Source: Ascoidea tarda (nom. inval.)
Taxonomy: Eukaryota; Ascomycota; Saccharomycetes; Ascoideales; Ascoideaceae
Assembly: GCA_030560485.1 (NCBI GenBank)
Contig: JAKTTS010000111.1
Span: forward strand, 1 to 35,415
Direction of reading: 5' to 3'
Length of the DNA stretch: 35,415 nucleotides
Shown: piece by piece, positions 19,576 through 29,192 of the stretch
Numbering within the stretch: position 1 is the first letter of the stretch
How the letters are laid out: the number at the start of each line of letters is the position of its first letter
Notes under the pieces: generated by a model
What the model saw: only the letters and a program-made list of their open reading frames with translations
Told to the model about the DNA's origin: nothing
The model's database searches: none
Program-made: the position numbers and the translations under genes

Positions 19576-20941
19576 TCATTCAGCTTGGAATGGTTTTTCT
19601 CTCATTAATAGTTTTAAATCGTTTTCAATAGAATTATAAACAATAAAAGTAATACCTCCACTCGTACTCACCTTAAGAAATCTTGGAAACCATCCGCTCC
19701 AAAACTTTTTTGCCCCTTCTTCTGTAAATATTTTATAACAGCAATCTAATGAGTTTCGGTATAATATTCCAGCTCCATTTTTACTTTGTAACCTAGTTTT
19801 AACCACATCAAGGGGTTGAGTGATTCCAACAACTGCACCTGATGATATAACTCCAATTGCAAATGCTGCATGGCTAGATAGGCTTTCATTTGGATTGGGT
19901 AAAATTAATTGTTGTAACATATGATATGTTCCAAAACGAACTGCTGAATTAGCACATTGTCTCAATAATGTTATTCCTGAGGCCCTGGTGAAACCCCTAA
20001 GACCTTTAACTTGATATAACTCTTGAACAGCTGTGTAAAATAATCTAGATGGATTTTTATTCCATTTTTTAATCGTCATGTTATATGAATTATTCAATTT
20101 AAGTATGTCGTTTATATTTATTTCAGATTTTTTGGAATTAGGAATAATTTGATTACGTTTAGAAACTGGATTGAAATTTTTTGATGCTTGTTTTATTTTT
20201 GAATTCTCAGCTTCAGCTTCAATTTTATTAAATTTGTTAGATTTATTGGTTTTATTAGCTTTATTAGCTAATTGGTCTTGTTCCCTTTGATTTAAAACCA
20301 CTGCATTTTCAACCATCAATGTCTTAATATTTTCAAAAGGAATTATCCATAAACTTTCAATAAATCCAGTCATCATCCCAGCGACGACTACTCTGGGTGC
20401 AGTTGTTTTCCCATTATCGTTAGCCATAAATTTACTGGCTGAATTGAAAACAATAAAACGAGAACTTGCCTTTAAAGCATTTCCAAGATTTAATGCTCCT
20501 AAACCAGCAAAATAATATTGGATCTTGGAAGGGTATTCGCATGCTAAAGAGGTTGGGGTTGATTTATGAAGCTGTTGTATTGTTTTAAGTGACTCAAATG
20601 GATCTATTTTTTTAATTTAATGTTAGCCCAGAGGTCTGATTTAATATAAAAGAATGTCCATTTCTATTGAAATATAAATTGTGAACTTACATGTGAGTGT
20701 TGTTTGACCAATAGAAGCACCAACTCCAGCAATTATGGCAGTGATTAGATTTGATTCAATTTGCTGAAAAAAAAGCAGTTTAGTATAGTTAGTATATAGT
20801 TTTTCTTTTCATTAGCCAATAACATTGACATTGTTAATTTAATCCTATAACCCATACCAAATCTCGACTTGGAGGACCATGTCCCAATCCTTTTGAATGC
20901 TTTCTATGAGGGTAGCTCTGAGAAGAAGATTCGTCTGACAT
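19576..20941 (-). CDS. Mitochondrial carrier of the Ctp1/YFR045W type, three exons
   Basis: This is a six-helix mitochondrial inner-membrane carrier related to tricarboxylate carriers. I read three exons: 20941-20858 (28 codons from ATG), 20763-20691 and 20603-19576, giving 394 aa. Intron 1 (20764-20857) has donor GTATGG, branch TACTAAC (20788-20794) and acceptor CAG. Intron 2 (20604-20690) has donor GTAAGT, branch-like GCTAAC and acceptor TAG. The join gives one open frame, and the first carrier signature YPFESLKT is itself split by intron 2. The other signatures are IPFENIKT and QPLDVVKT. Other family blocks are FAGLGALNLGNALKASSRF, LLRQCANSAVRFGTY and KFWSGWFPRFLKVSTSGGI. S. cerevisiae YFR045W, a Ctp1 paralog, also has an intron, which favours that ortholog. 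Ctp1 itself is the alternative. An Asn/Lys-rich insert (about residues 201-245) is unusual. Confidence 0.85.
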
Positions 20942-21289
20942 TTTGATTATGAAGATATGCTTTTACTTTTAGTTGGTGAGAGGTTCAAAAGTCAGAAGAT
21001 CTCCAATGTAATTTGATCGAGCTAAAGAGTGCGGCCACAAAAAAGAAGAGCCCGAAGCGGAACAACGTTCGTTTTACTTTGTGTTATTTTTCCTTAGATT
21101 ACGCTACAACAAAAAACTACAATATTGTAATATTGAAAAGGGATCAAGTTATTTATTGAAATAACTATGTAGATTCTTTATGATTAAACTCCAATACCTA
21201 GAGCTGGTATTAGAATTAAAAGAATCAGTAAACTTGACATTCTATGAATTTTCCAAATGTTTTGCTCCAATCGGTCAAGATACTTGATG

Positions 21290-21320
21290 AATATTCATTA
21301 GTTGAAAACTAATGAATATT
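21290..21320. repeat. Perfect 14-bp inverted repeat with 3-nt loop
   Basis: The left arm AATATTCATTAGTT (21290-21303) and right arm AACTAATGAATATT (21307-21320) are exact reverse complements around the loop GAA. The left side also contains a self-palindrome, ATGAATATTCAT. It lies alone in gene-free DNA about 350 bp upstream of the carrier gene's ATG. Confidence 0.95.
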
Positions 21321-23673
21321 AAAAGCATTGTATGCTTTATATCCCCCAGAACCCAATATCCCTCGAAAGACAACCCAAACCCCTCAAGACGCTAAAGAAT
21401 CATCAGACAAAAAAATTTCATAAGTTGAAAATAAAAATTCAAATGGCACCAGTCTTTGCTTTTATTATCTCTGTAATAGTGGGATAATTGTAAACTTTAG
21501 ACAAAAAATAAGACTAAAGAAAAGTAAAGCAGCCAATTAAAACCAACTTGGATATAAAAAATGTCTCTAACTCAAAAAAGCACATTTCAGCCTAGTTTTT
21601 TTGACCATAAAACTACCCAAGCACATTATATCACCAGTTCTTGAAATCAACCTCATTACATAAGAGTAAACTTGAGGCACACAGTTGAAATGATTCTTTA
21701 AAGCTATTGTATGGTTTTAACCGATTGTTTTAATTTTTTTTAGATAAATTTAATCTAAGGTTTATTGTATTATCCGACCATTATAATAAATTCCATTATA
21801 TCTTGTATTAATTCTGTTTCTGCTAGCTCTTTTAAATTAAAAATCCCACCAAAATTGCTGTTACTTTAAATGAAACTTTTAGGTTAGTGATAACATTATT
21901 TACATTATTGCTATGTCATTGTCCTCATTACCATTATTGACATTGTTATCACCAAGTTAATTACCATCATCAGCTTTACTATTAAAGACGTTTTAATAAC
22001 TATATAATACCATTGATATATTCTTTAAACATAAGTTGGGATCATTGATATATTTACCATTAAAATTTAATACCTTTTTTTTCATCTTAGCATCATATAT
22101 AATAAATTTAACTTTGATATTGAATTTCTAACACCCTTATTATAGTTGACTATTTAAAATATTTAATATATCTTATGACTATGAATATGACTATGAGTAT
22201 GAATGTAAATATAAATGAGTATGAATATGAATATGAAGAGAAATTATTTATTTGAGACTCATTGATTTGGATAAAAAATTGTTGATATTGAAGATTTTTA
22301 TAATTTTATAATTGGATAGATTTTTGAAATAAATACAAATATTTTGAAAGATTGAATGGAGATGACAAATTTTAAATTATTTTTAATACTTTCTTTTTAA
22401 AAACCCTTTATGATTGAATTTGATATTTAAAATAGATGGATAAGTGAATGGATGAATAAATGGATAGAAATGAAAACAAATAAACGATATAGTAGTTTAA
22501 CTAAACAAAAATTGAAAGCAACAAGGAATTGAGAAGGAAATCAAACAACGCATTGTGGGCACAATAGCTCTGATAAAACAAAATAAAGGGAAAAAATGAC
22601 ATTTGACAAATATTTGAATTTCAAATTAAATTAAGGCAACCTGAAATTAGTGCTAAAATCAAAACTTGACAAGACAAAAAATTAAACTTTAATACAAATA
22701 GAAGAGGATCTCATCGACACGACAAGATACCATTAGGCTTGAGCAGAAAGACTTAAACTGCGGATTCAAAAGGGTTAAATGCTACCATGTCTTTTTTGAT
22801 CTTTCCATATGGCAATCTATTTGACTTCTAACTCACATTGATATTGCGGTACTAAAACAGTAATATATTTTAGAGCTCAACTAATTTTTTTCTTACTCTA
22901 ATTGCACTATTTCTTAAGCTTTTTCTTATATTTTTATTGGATGATTCAATATAACGGATCAAAACATTTTTTAGTAAGCTTTTTACAAAAAAACAGACAT
23001 ACGTGTGTGGAGTAGGCAAAATACCTCCAAGTGATTTCTCATAGACTATTGGACTAGATTTGTGGAAGGAAAGGGAAAAAGCTAAACGAGACTCAAGGGA
23101 AAAGAACACGATTTGGATAGAACTAAACTGAGCACAGGGCAAGAATGGTTTGGTGGACTATGCTGAACAATCTTTCATACATGTGTGTGTTGAACGTGGA
23201 CTCAGAGGCTACTTTGCTATTTCATGGTGGATGAATTAGCGCTGAGATGGATGAGAAGAAAAGATAAGAAGATATGATAAGAAAGTAGGGGATGAAAGAG
23301 TATTTATACCGGTGGCAAGTGACTCCGCACAGCACAGGGTAACCACAGCGGAGAACCATCTTTGTGGAACGCATGCCGATTGGCCCACGCAATGCGGCAT
23401 GCGGGACCCAACAGGTGGCTCTGAGCCAAGCGTGTGGATTGCAGAGAAACGAGCACCAGGGGGACGGTGAAGGAGGCGCGACAAAAACGGGGGAGAAGCG
23501 TGAGCAGCAGAGGTCAAATATAGAAGCCTGGAGGCTGTCGCTGGACTTTTCTGTGGAGGGGGCTGTTGATTGGCCTGTGCCCATGGTCTTCGGTGCGCTG
23601 CGGCCGATCGATTCGGCATCCCGCTCAGTACGTGTTCGGTAACGGCGGACGGGCTGTTTCAGCAGGTTATCCT

Positions 23674-23715
23674 CAGTGTGTCCGAACAGAAACTGTTTTC
23701 GAGCAGTGTGTCCGA
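23674..23715. repeat. Two direct copies of CAGTGTGTCCGA upstream of chitin synthase
   Basis: Exact 12-bp copies lie at 23674-23685 and 23704-23715, 30 bp start to start, about 500 bp before the chitin synthase ATG. A third partial relative, GAGTGTCTCACA, follows at 23716-23727. The spacing is near three helical turns, which fits paired regulator sites. Confidence 0.7.
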
Positions 23716-24206
23716 GAGTGTCTCACAGGTCTATGTCGATCCGGAAGTTTCACACCCAGATTGTAGGAACACTCAATTTTATTTTTATCCTATTATCAGA
23801 GATCAGAAAGCTGAGAAATCTGAGAAATTTGGGAGCTGATATAAAAAAGTGTTTGTTTTCCTGATTGTCTCCAATTTTCTTTTTTTCCTCTTTTTCAACT
23901 TATTTCATCCACCAATTGCTTATTTTCGTATATAATAGCTTGGTTTTCTTTCACTTTTTGATTGGACTTTTTTTTACCACCTGTCACTCCTCTCTATACT
24001 GTCCTTCATCCATCTAGGTAAAAGTTAACACAACTCACCAGCCAATATAAACCACAGGCCATAGACCACAGTTTATAATTGTACAAGTCGTGTTTATTTC
24101 TCCCCGATTTGAAAATTCTCACATAATCAAATAAAAAAAATTAATAAAAAATCTTATTCGAAAAATTGCTCTTTCTTTTTTTTTTTTTTACTGCTTTTGA
24201 TCGAAA

Positions 24207-27200
24207 ATGGATCCCAAACACCAAAAACTCCATGACGATGATGATGATGACGATTTATTCAATAACTATATGAACCCAAATCAACAACAACAAAATTTAA
24301 TCAATAACCCAATTCAACCTCCTTCAAATACCTACCAACAACAGTCCACTTCCTATAACGATCCTAATACCAGCTACTCAAACGATAACTATAACTCTTT
24401 TTATGATCCTCCTCAAAATTCCTACAATGAACAGGTTATTCCATTGAGAGACCTTAATGATAAACCTGCTGTTCATAGTCTTTCTGAAAATATACCTCTT
24501 TCAAACCAAAATGCTTTAAACCCAATTAATCAAAATCCAAACGTTTTTCAACCAACTTCTCATTCAAATACTTTAGTAAACCCCTTTGACTCAAACAACT
24601 CTTTTGCTTATACCAATAACAATTCCTTCAATAACTCCTTTCTTGATCAAAATCAAAATACTGCTTATATCTCTCCCTTCGATACTAACAATACCATTAA
24701 TAACAACAACCCCAATCAAACTCCTTTTAACCAACCAATTGATTCATATCCTCCTCCTCCTCCTCCTCCTTCCTCTTTACCTTCTCAACAAACTGATGGT
24801 TTCCTACAAAATTTATTCTACTCAAATAATAATAACTCATCCTTCTTAGATGACGTTAACAACGATCCTGATTTTCAAGTTCAATTCCCCGTTCAAGGTG
24901 ATTCCTACGAATTGTATAAACCAATTACTGTATCTCAAAATCAAAACTTATTGCCTGATCAAACTGGTTACATTTCACCAAATGATGCTGATGGTGACGG
25001 CAACAGTGATGGCGATGATAATGATGATAATGATAATGATAATGATGACGACGACGACGAAAACGATCAAGAAAAGAAAAACACTTTTGTTAGAACCTTT
25101 TTAGGTAATTTCGTTTTAGATTGTCCAGTTCCATCCAATTTATTGAAAAATTATAAACATGAGCACTCAGAAAGAGAATTTTGTTACATGAGATACTCTG
25201 CTGCAACTTGCGATCCTCATGATTTCACTAGAAATAAATTCAGTTTAAGACAAACCTTTTTTCAACCAAGAAGACCAACTGAATTATTAATTGTAGTCAC
25301 AATGTATAACGAAGAAGATCACCTTCTCGGCAGAACTTTAAGAGGTGTTATGAACAACATTAAATACATTTGCAACAAAGGTGAAAAAGATACTTGGGGC
25401 CCCGATGGCTGGAAAAAAATCGTAGTTTGTGTTGTCAGTGATGGTAGAACTAAAATTAATAAAAGATCCAAAGCTTTATTATCAACTCTAGGCTGTTACC
25501 AAGAAGGTTTTGCTAGAAGCAGAGTCAATGAAAAGGACGTCACTGCTCATCTTTATGAATATACTTCTTTAGTTGGTATTAAAACTGTTAAAGATGGTGT
25601 GGTCCAGTTTGATAATCAAAATGCCATTCCTGTTCAATTTCTATTCTGTTTAAAAGAAAACAACCAAAAAAAGATCAACTCTCACAGATGGTGTTTTGAA
25701 GCCTTTTGCCCAATTCTTGATCCTGAAGTTGTGGTCCTATTGGATGCTGGAACCGAACCTTCTGATAAGTCAATTTACCACCTTTGGAAATGTTTTAAGT
25801 ATAACCCTCAAGTCGGTGGTGCTTGTGGTGAAATTAAAGCTCTTTTAGGTCCAAAGGGTAAATATCTACTAAATCCTCTAGTTGCTGGTCAGAATTTCGA
25901 ATATAAAATGTCAAATATCTTGGATAAACCAACTGAATCTGTCTTTGGTTTTATCTCTGTTTTACCTGGTGCTTTTAGTGCCTATAGACTTAACGCCGTT
26001 AGAAATAATGAACTTGGTGAAGGGCCATTGAAAGAATATTTTAAAGGTGAAACTTTACATAATGAACCAACCGCTGGTATCTTTACCAAAAACATGTATT
26101 TAGCTGAAGATCGTATTTTATGTTTTGAAATTGTTAGCAAAAAAAGAAGTAACTGGGTTTTAAGATATGTTAAATCCGCTTCTGCTAAAACTGATGTTCC
26201 TGATCAGCTTGATGAATTTATCCTACAAAGAAGACGTTGGTTAAATGGTTCATTTTTTGCTGCTGTTTACTCTGTCTTTCATTTCCATAGAATTTATACT
26301 TCTGGTCATTCAATTGCCAGAAAATTCTTACTAACAATCGAAGGATTGTATAACTTGGTTAACTTAATTCTTTCTTGGTTTTCTTTGGGTTGTTATTTTC
26401 TTGTTTTCAGAATTTTAACATTAGCATTAGCTGATCCTGATATCAACTTTGCTCCTGGTAATGTTCTTGCTTTAATATTTTTATGGTTATATGCTGCTTC
26501 TACTATTTCTGTTTTTGTTTGTGCTTTCGGTAATACTCCAAAGGGTACCAAAAAAATGTATATTACAATTGTTGTCTTTTATGCCATTTTAATGATTTAC
26601 ATGTTTTTTGCTGCCATATTTTTGAGTGTTAAATCCGTTCAGCTGCTTATTAATGAACAGGAGGATGGCCACGTCTCATTTATGGATATTATAACTAATT
26701 CAACTGTTAGAAATTTGGTTATTTCATTATTATCCACATATGTGCTTTATTTCCTTGCTTCGTTTTTGTATGCCGAACCATGGCACATGTTTACCTCATT
26801 TTTACAATATATCCTATTATCCCCATCTTATATTAACGTTTTGAATATTTATGCATTCTGTAATATTCATGATATTTCTTGGGGTACAAAAGGTGATGAT
26901 GGACATAAAGAAGATTTGGGAGCTGTTAAAGTCAATAAAAATGGTGTTTTCGAATTGGTGCTTCCTACAACTGATGAACAAATAAACGCTTCGTATTCCG
27001 AACAAGCAAAAATCATAGCAGAAAAAGAAATAATAGTTGAAAGAGTTAAAACAGATGAAGAAAAATCAAAAGATGACTACGCATTTTACAGAACTGCTGT
27101 TGTCTTGTTATGGATGGCTACAAACTTTATTATTATTGCAGTTGTCTTGAATACAGGTGGTATCTCAGAATTAAATGAAATTGACACTTCCAGTAGAAAA

Positions 27201-27449
27201 TTGATTAAACGTGGTTTTAACTTGTTTAGGAGAATGGCAGCAGATACTACTGCTGACACTGCTACTACTGAAGCTGCTACTACTGACACTACCGCTACTG
27301 AAACAACTGCTACAACTGAAACATTAAGTATTACAGACAAAAATTCTCAAATATTTTTAGGTATTATTTTATGGCTTGTTGCATTTATGGCTGCGTTTAG
27401 ATTCGTTGGTTGTTTTATTTATTTGATATTACACTACAGTGGAAGATAA
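24207..27449 (+). CDS. CHS1: Chitin synthase, Chs1/Chs2 type (division 1)
   Basis: This family-2 glycosyltransferase polymerises GlcNAc from UDP-GlcNAc into chitin across the plasma membrane. The 1080-aa product has a disordered Asn/Gln/Pro N-terminus (1 to about 290) ending in a run of Asp. The chitin-synthase N-terminal block follows (FLGNFVLDCPVPSNLL). The catalytic domain carries TMYNEEDHLLGRTLRGVM, ISVLPGAFSAYRLNAV, EDR at 634-636 and QRRRW at 674-678. Several membrane helices follow, with SPSYINVLNIYAFCNIHDISWGTKG, nearly identical to Chs1/Chs2. A last pair of helices ends in FVGCFIYLILHYSGR. No myosin motor or cytochrome b5 domain is present, so it is not Chs3-like. I prefer Chs1 over Chs2 from C-terminal similarity and linkage to SRP1, with moderate certainty. 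Thr/Ala repeats (about 1012-1040) fill the loop between the last two helices. Confidence 0.93.
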   Translation: MDPKHQKLHDDDDDDDLFNNYMNPNQQQQNLINNPIQPPSNTYQQQSTSYNDPNTSYSNDNYNSFYDPPQNSYNEQVIPLRDLNDKPAVHSLSENIPLSNQNALNPINQNPNVFQPTSHSNTLVNPFDSNNSFAYTNNNSFNNSFLDQNQNTAYISPFDTNNTINNNNPNQTPFNQPIDSYPPPPPPPSSLPSQQTDGFLQNLFYSNNNNSSFLDDVNNDPDFQVQFPVQGDSYELYKPITVSQNQNLLPDQTGYISPNDADGDGNSDGDDNDDNDNDNDDDDDENDQEKKNTFVRTFLGNFVLDCPVPSNLLKNYKHEHSEREFCYMRYSAATCDPHDFTRNKFSLRQTFFQPRRPTELLIVVTMYNEEDHLLGRTLRGVMNNIKYICNKGEKDTWGPDGWKKIVVCVVSDGRTKINKRSKALLSTLGCYQEGFARSRVNEKDVTAHLYEYTSLVGIKTVKDGVVQFDNQNAIPVQFLFCLKENNQKKINSHRWCFEAFCPILDPEVVVLLDAGTEPSDKSIYHLWKCFKYNPQVGGACGEIKALLGPKGKYLLNPLVAGQNFEYKMSNILDKPTESVFGFISVLPGAFSAYRLNAVRNNELGEGPLKEYFKGETLHNEPTAGIFTKNMYLAEDRILCFEIVSKKRSNWVLRYVKSASAKTDVPDQLDEFILQRRRWLNGSFFAAVYSVFHFHRIYTSGHSIARKFLLTIEGLYNLVNLILSWFSLGCYFLVFRILTLALADPDINFAPGNVLALIFLWLYAASTISVFVCAFGNTPKGTKKMYITIVVFYAILMIYMFFAAIFLSVKSVQLLINEQEDGHVSFMDIITNSTVRNLVISLLSTYVLYFLASFLYAEPWHMFTSFLQYILLSPSYINVLNIYAFCNIHDISWGTKGDDGHKEDLGAVKVNKNGVFELVLPTTDEQINASYSEQAKIIAEKEIIVERVKTDEEKSKDDYAFYRTAVVLLWMATNFIIIAVVLNTGGISELNEIDTSSRKLIKRGFNLFRRMAADTTADTATTEAATTDTTATETTATTETLSITDKNSQIFLGIILWLVAFMAAFRFVGCFIYLILHYSGR

Positions 27450-27662
27450 ATCATTTGAATTCTTTTTATAGACTTTTTTTATCAGACTGATTTTTTGTTA
27501 CCTTTTTGTTATTGTTTTGTTTTTTGCATTACTGCTTGTTTTATTGAATGTGTTTTTAATATTTATTTTAGGAATTGATTTGTAACATTTATTTATATCT
27601 ATGGATTTCTATTTTTTTTCTTGCTATTCAATAGTAAAATGCGTAAAGATAAAAAACGAAGT
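27450..27662. other. Convergent chitin synthase / coiled-coil gene 3' region
   Basis: These 213 bp are T-rich on the plus strand and shared by the ends of two convergent genes. No gene or structured element stands out. Confidence 0.6.
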
Positions 27663-29192
27663 TTAATTATAAGACGATCTTCTAACATCTTTAGAGGTTG
27701 AGTTTATTCGATGGAATAAACTCCCACCAGAAAACCTTCGACTTGAAAACTTTGATTTGCTCTTTTTAGAGTTTATATCATTTAATGTTGGACTTTTTAG
27801 GATTCCTTGTAGAGGTTTTACTTTCAAAATTCCCAGTCGATTTCTATCAATGAGCGAGAGGCTATTCTTATTAATATTGCTATTATTGATGGAGCCTGTG
27901 TTATATATATTATGGTTCATGGGAGTTGATAAAGTCGAATCAGTGTTGCCATTTATCGGTATTAGGGGCATTAATGGTCTATGATCTTTAGAGAAACTCA
28001 AGCTCTCAGTGTTGGTATTAGAAATGCTTGGATTTGTGCTGGAGAATCGATCTCTCAGACTCAGTAATATGTTGATCATACTGTTAATTTTATTATTGAT
28101 ATTGGCATCAAAATCCAATTGATTGTTTTTCAAAAATTCAGTTGAGAATCTTATGTTTTCAATGTTTAGCTCTCTTATGTGTTGGTTCATTTGGTTATCC
28201 TTGAATTCAATTTCATCTAATAGATTGTTTATCTGGGAGGATTTAATTTTAAAATCTTTTTCAAATGATTCTCTAATCTTGTAATGTTTTAATTCTCTCA
28301 AATGTATTTCGTATTTTAGTTTGTTGTGAATTTCAGTGTATTTGGATCTAATGGCAATTATTTGTTTAAATCTTTCATCAATTGTCAATGGATTATTGCT
28401 GTTTATATCTAAAGAATTTAGTTGGTTGTTTAATGTCTTTTCTTCTTTAGATAGAATTTTGGGGAGATTTTTGTTAATATCATCAGACAAGTTGTTTAAT
28501 TCAATATTCCAGTGATTTTGAAAGTTTTGAAAAATTAAATCTAGTATAGAAGTTTTTTGTTTAATGTCATTGATTATAGTTAAAATCTCACTTAACCTGG
28601 AATTTAGATTATTATTCTTGTCTTGAAAAAATTTCAAATTTTGGCCAATATTGTTTAGATTTAGATTTTTGATAAAGATTTCGTTATTGAGCAAATTATT
28701 TTGTTCTATTAGGAATTGATTCTCAACTTGGTATTTATGGTACTTGTCATATAGCTTTCCGAATTTTTCATTCAAGCAATACTTTTCAACTTTTAACTCG
28801 TCAATTTTGGATTTCAAGTCATTGATAATCTGATCATTTGTAACTGCTTTGTCGTTTTCCAATGCAATTGAGGTCTTTATCTCACTCAATTGAGCAATCT
28901 TCTGGTTGAGGTTTTGTTTGAGGTTCTTAGAATCTATAGATTTTGTATTTATTTCAGTCATTAGCCTTATTATTAGCTGGTTCTTCTCGTTCAAATTTCT
29001 TTTTTTGTTATTAATCTGGTTTTCAATGATCTTGCATTTTTCCTCAAACTGGCTAATCTTGATGGAGTATTCATCACTTATGCCCCTGGCTATACTTGAA
29101 GACCTCTCCTGAAACTTTCTGTTGAGCAGAGACTCTTGGGATATAAAAATCAAGAACAACACCAAAATTATAAATAAAAAGGTTTCCATCAT
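27663..29192 (-). CDS. Membrane-anchored coiled-coil protein with two GILK motifs, family not recognised
   Basis: The 509-aa product begins MMETFLFIILVLFLIFISQ, an uncleaved signal-anchor-like helix. A long heptad-rich region follows (about 25-400; for example SQFEEKCKIIENQINNKKRN and DQIINDLKSKIDELKVEKY). The last 110 residues are Ser/Asn-rich and basic. They hold two copies of GILK (454-457 and 463-466), in RLGILKVKPLQGILKSP. GILK matches the SILK-type docking motif for protein phosphatase 1, known from Spc105/KNL1 and fission-yeast Cut12. I see no clear RVxF partner. The tail RRFSGG and RRSSYN offers basophilic kinase sites. The frame is open to a TTG at 29252, but the first ATG is 29192, so I start there. 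A spindle-pole, nuclear-envelope or ER-membrane role is conceivable but is inference. Confidence 0.7.
   Translation of the reverse strand: MMETFLFIILVLFLIFISQESLLNRKFQERSSSIARGISDEYSIKISQFEEKCKIIENQINNKKRNLNEKNQLIIRLMTEINTKSIDSKNLKQNLNQKIAQLSEIKTSIALENDKAVTNDQIINDLKSKIDELKVEKYCLNEKFGKLYDKYHKYQVENQFLIEQNNLLNNEIFIKNLNLNNIGQNLKFFQDKNNNLNSRLSEILTIINDIKQKTSILDLIFQNFQNHWNIELNNLSDDINKNLPKILSKEEKTLNNQLNSLDINSNNPLTIDERFKQIIAIRSKYTEIHNKLKYEIHLRELKHYKIRESFEKDFKIKSSQINNLLDEIEFKDNQMNQHIRELNIENIRFSTEFLKNNQLDFDANINNKINSMINILLSLRDRFSSTNPSISNTNTESLSFSKDHRPLMPLIPINGNTDSTLSTPMNHNIYNTGSINNSNINKNSLSLIDRNRLGILKVKPLQGILKSPTLNDINSKKSKSKFSSRRFSGGSLFHRINSTSKDVRRSSYN

Larger units (their letters stand above)
20942..24206. 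other. 3.3-kb gene-poor interval, with chitin synthase promoter at right
   Basis: This is the largest gap in the window. Bases 20942-21100 are the carrier promoter. Bases 21100-22860 are AT-rich with no open frame over 60 codons. They hold a palindrome ACAATATTGT (21119-21128), a perfect 14-bp hairpin (21290-21320), a GTGATAACA/TGTTATCAC inverted pair (21887-21895, 21944-21952) and an irregular ATGAAT/ATGACT repeat (22175-22238). Bases 23340-23770 are GC-rich (23401-23460 is 37 of 60) and belong to the chitin synthase upstream region. T-rich DNA follows up to its ATG. Minus frames at 22870-23142 and 23222-23619 resemble no family. I checked for tRNA A and B boxes and well-known RNA motifs and saw none. 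Confidence 0.6.

Noticed and set aside
21886-21955. 9-bp inverted pair GTGATAACA/TGTTATCAC as a structured RNA
   Set aside because: Arms are short and 48 bp apart, with low-complexity CATTATT repeats between. Chance is adequate in AT-rich DNA.
22175-22238. Short peptide-like reading of the ATGAAT/ATGAGT repeat
   Set aside because: It is an irregular repeat that happens to lack stops in one frame. There is no start context or conserved residue pattern.
22870-23839. Possible gene or relic in the chitin synthase upstream region (22870-23142, 23222-23619 minus; 23364-23839 plus)
   Set aside because: Frames overlap on both strands, have no conserved motifs, and most lie in the GC-rich island.
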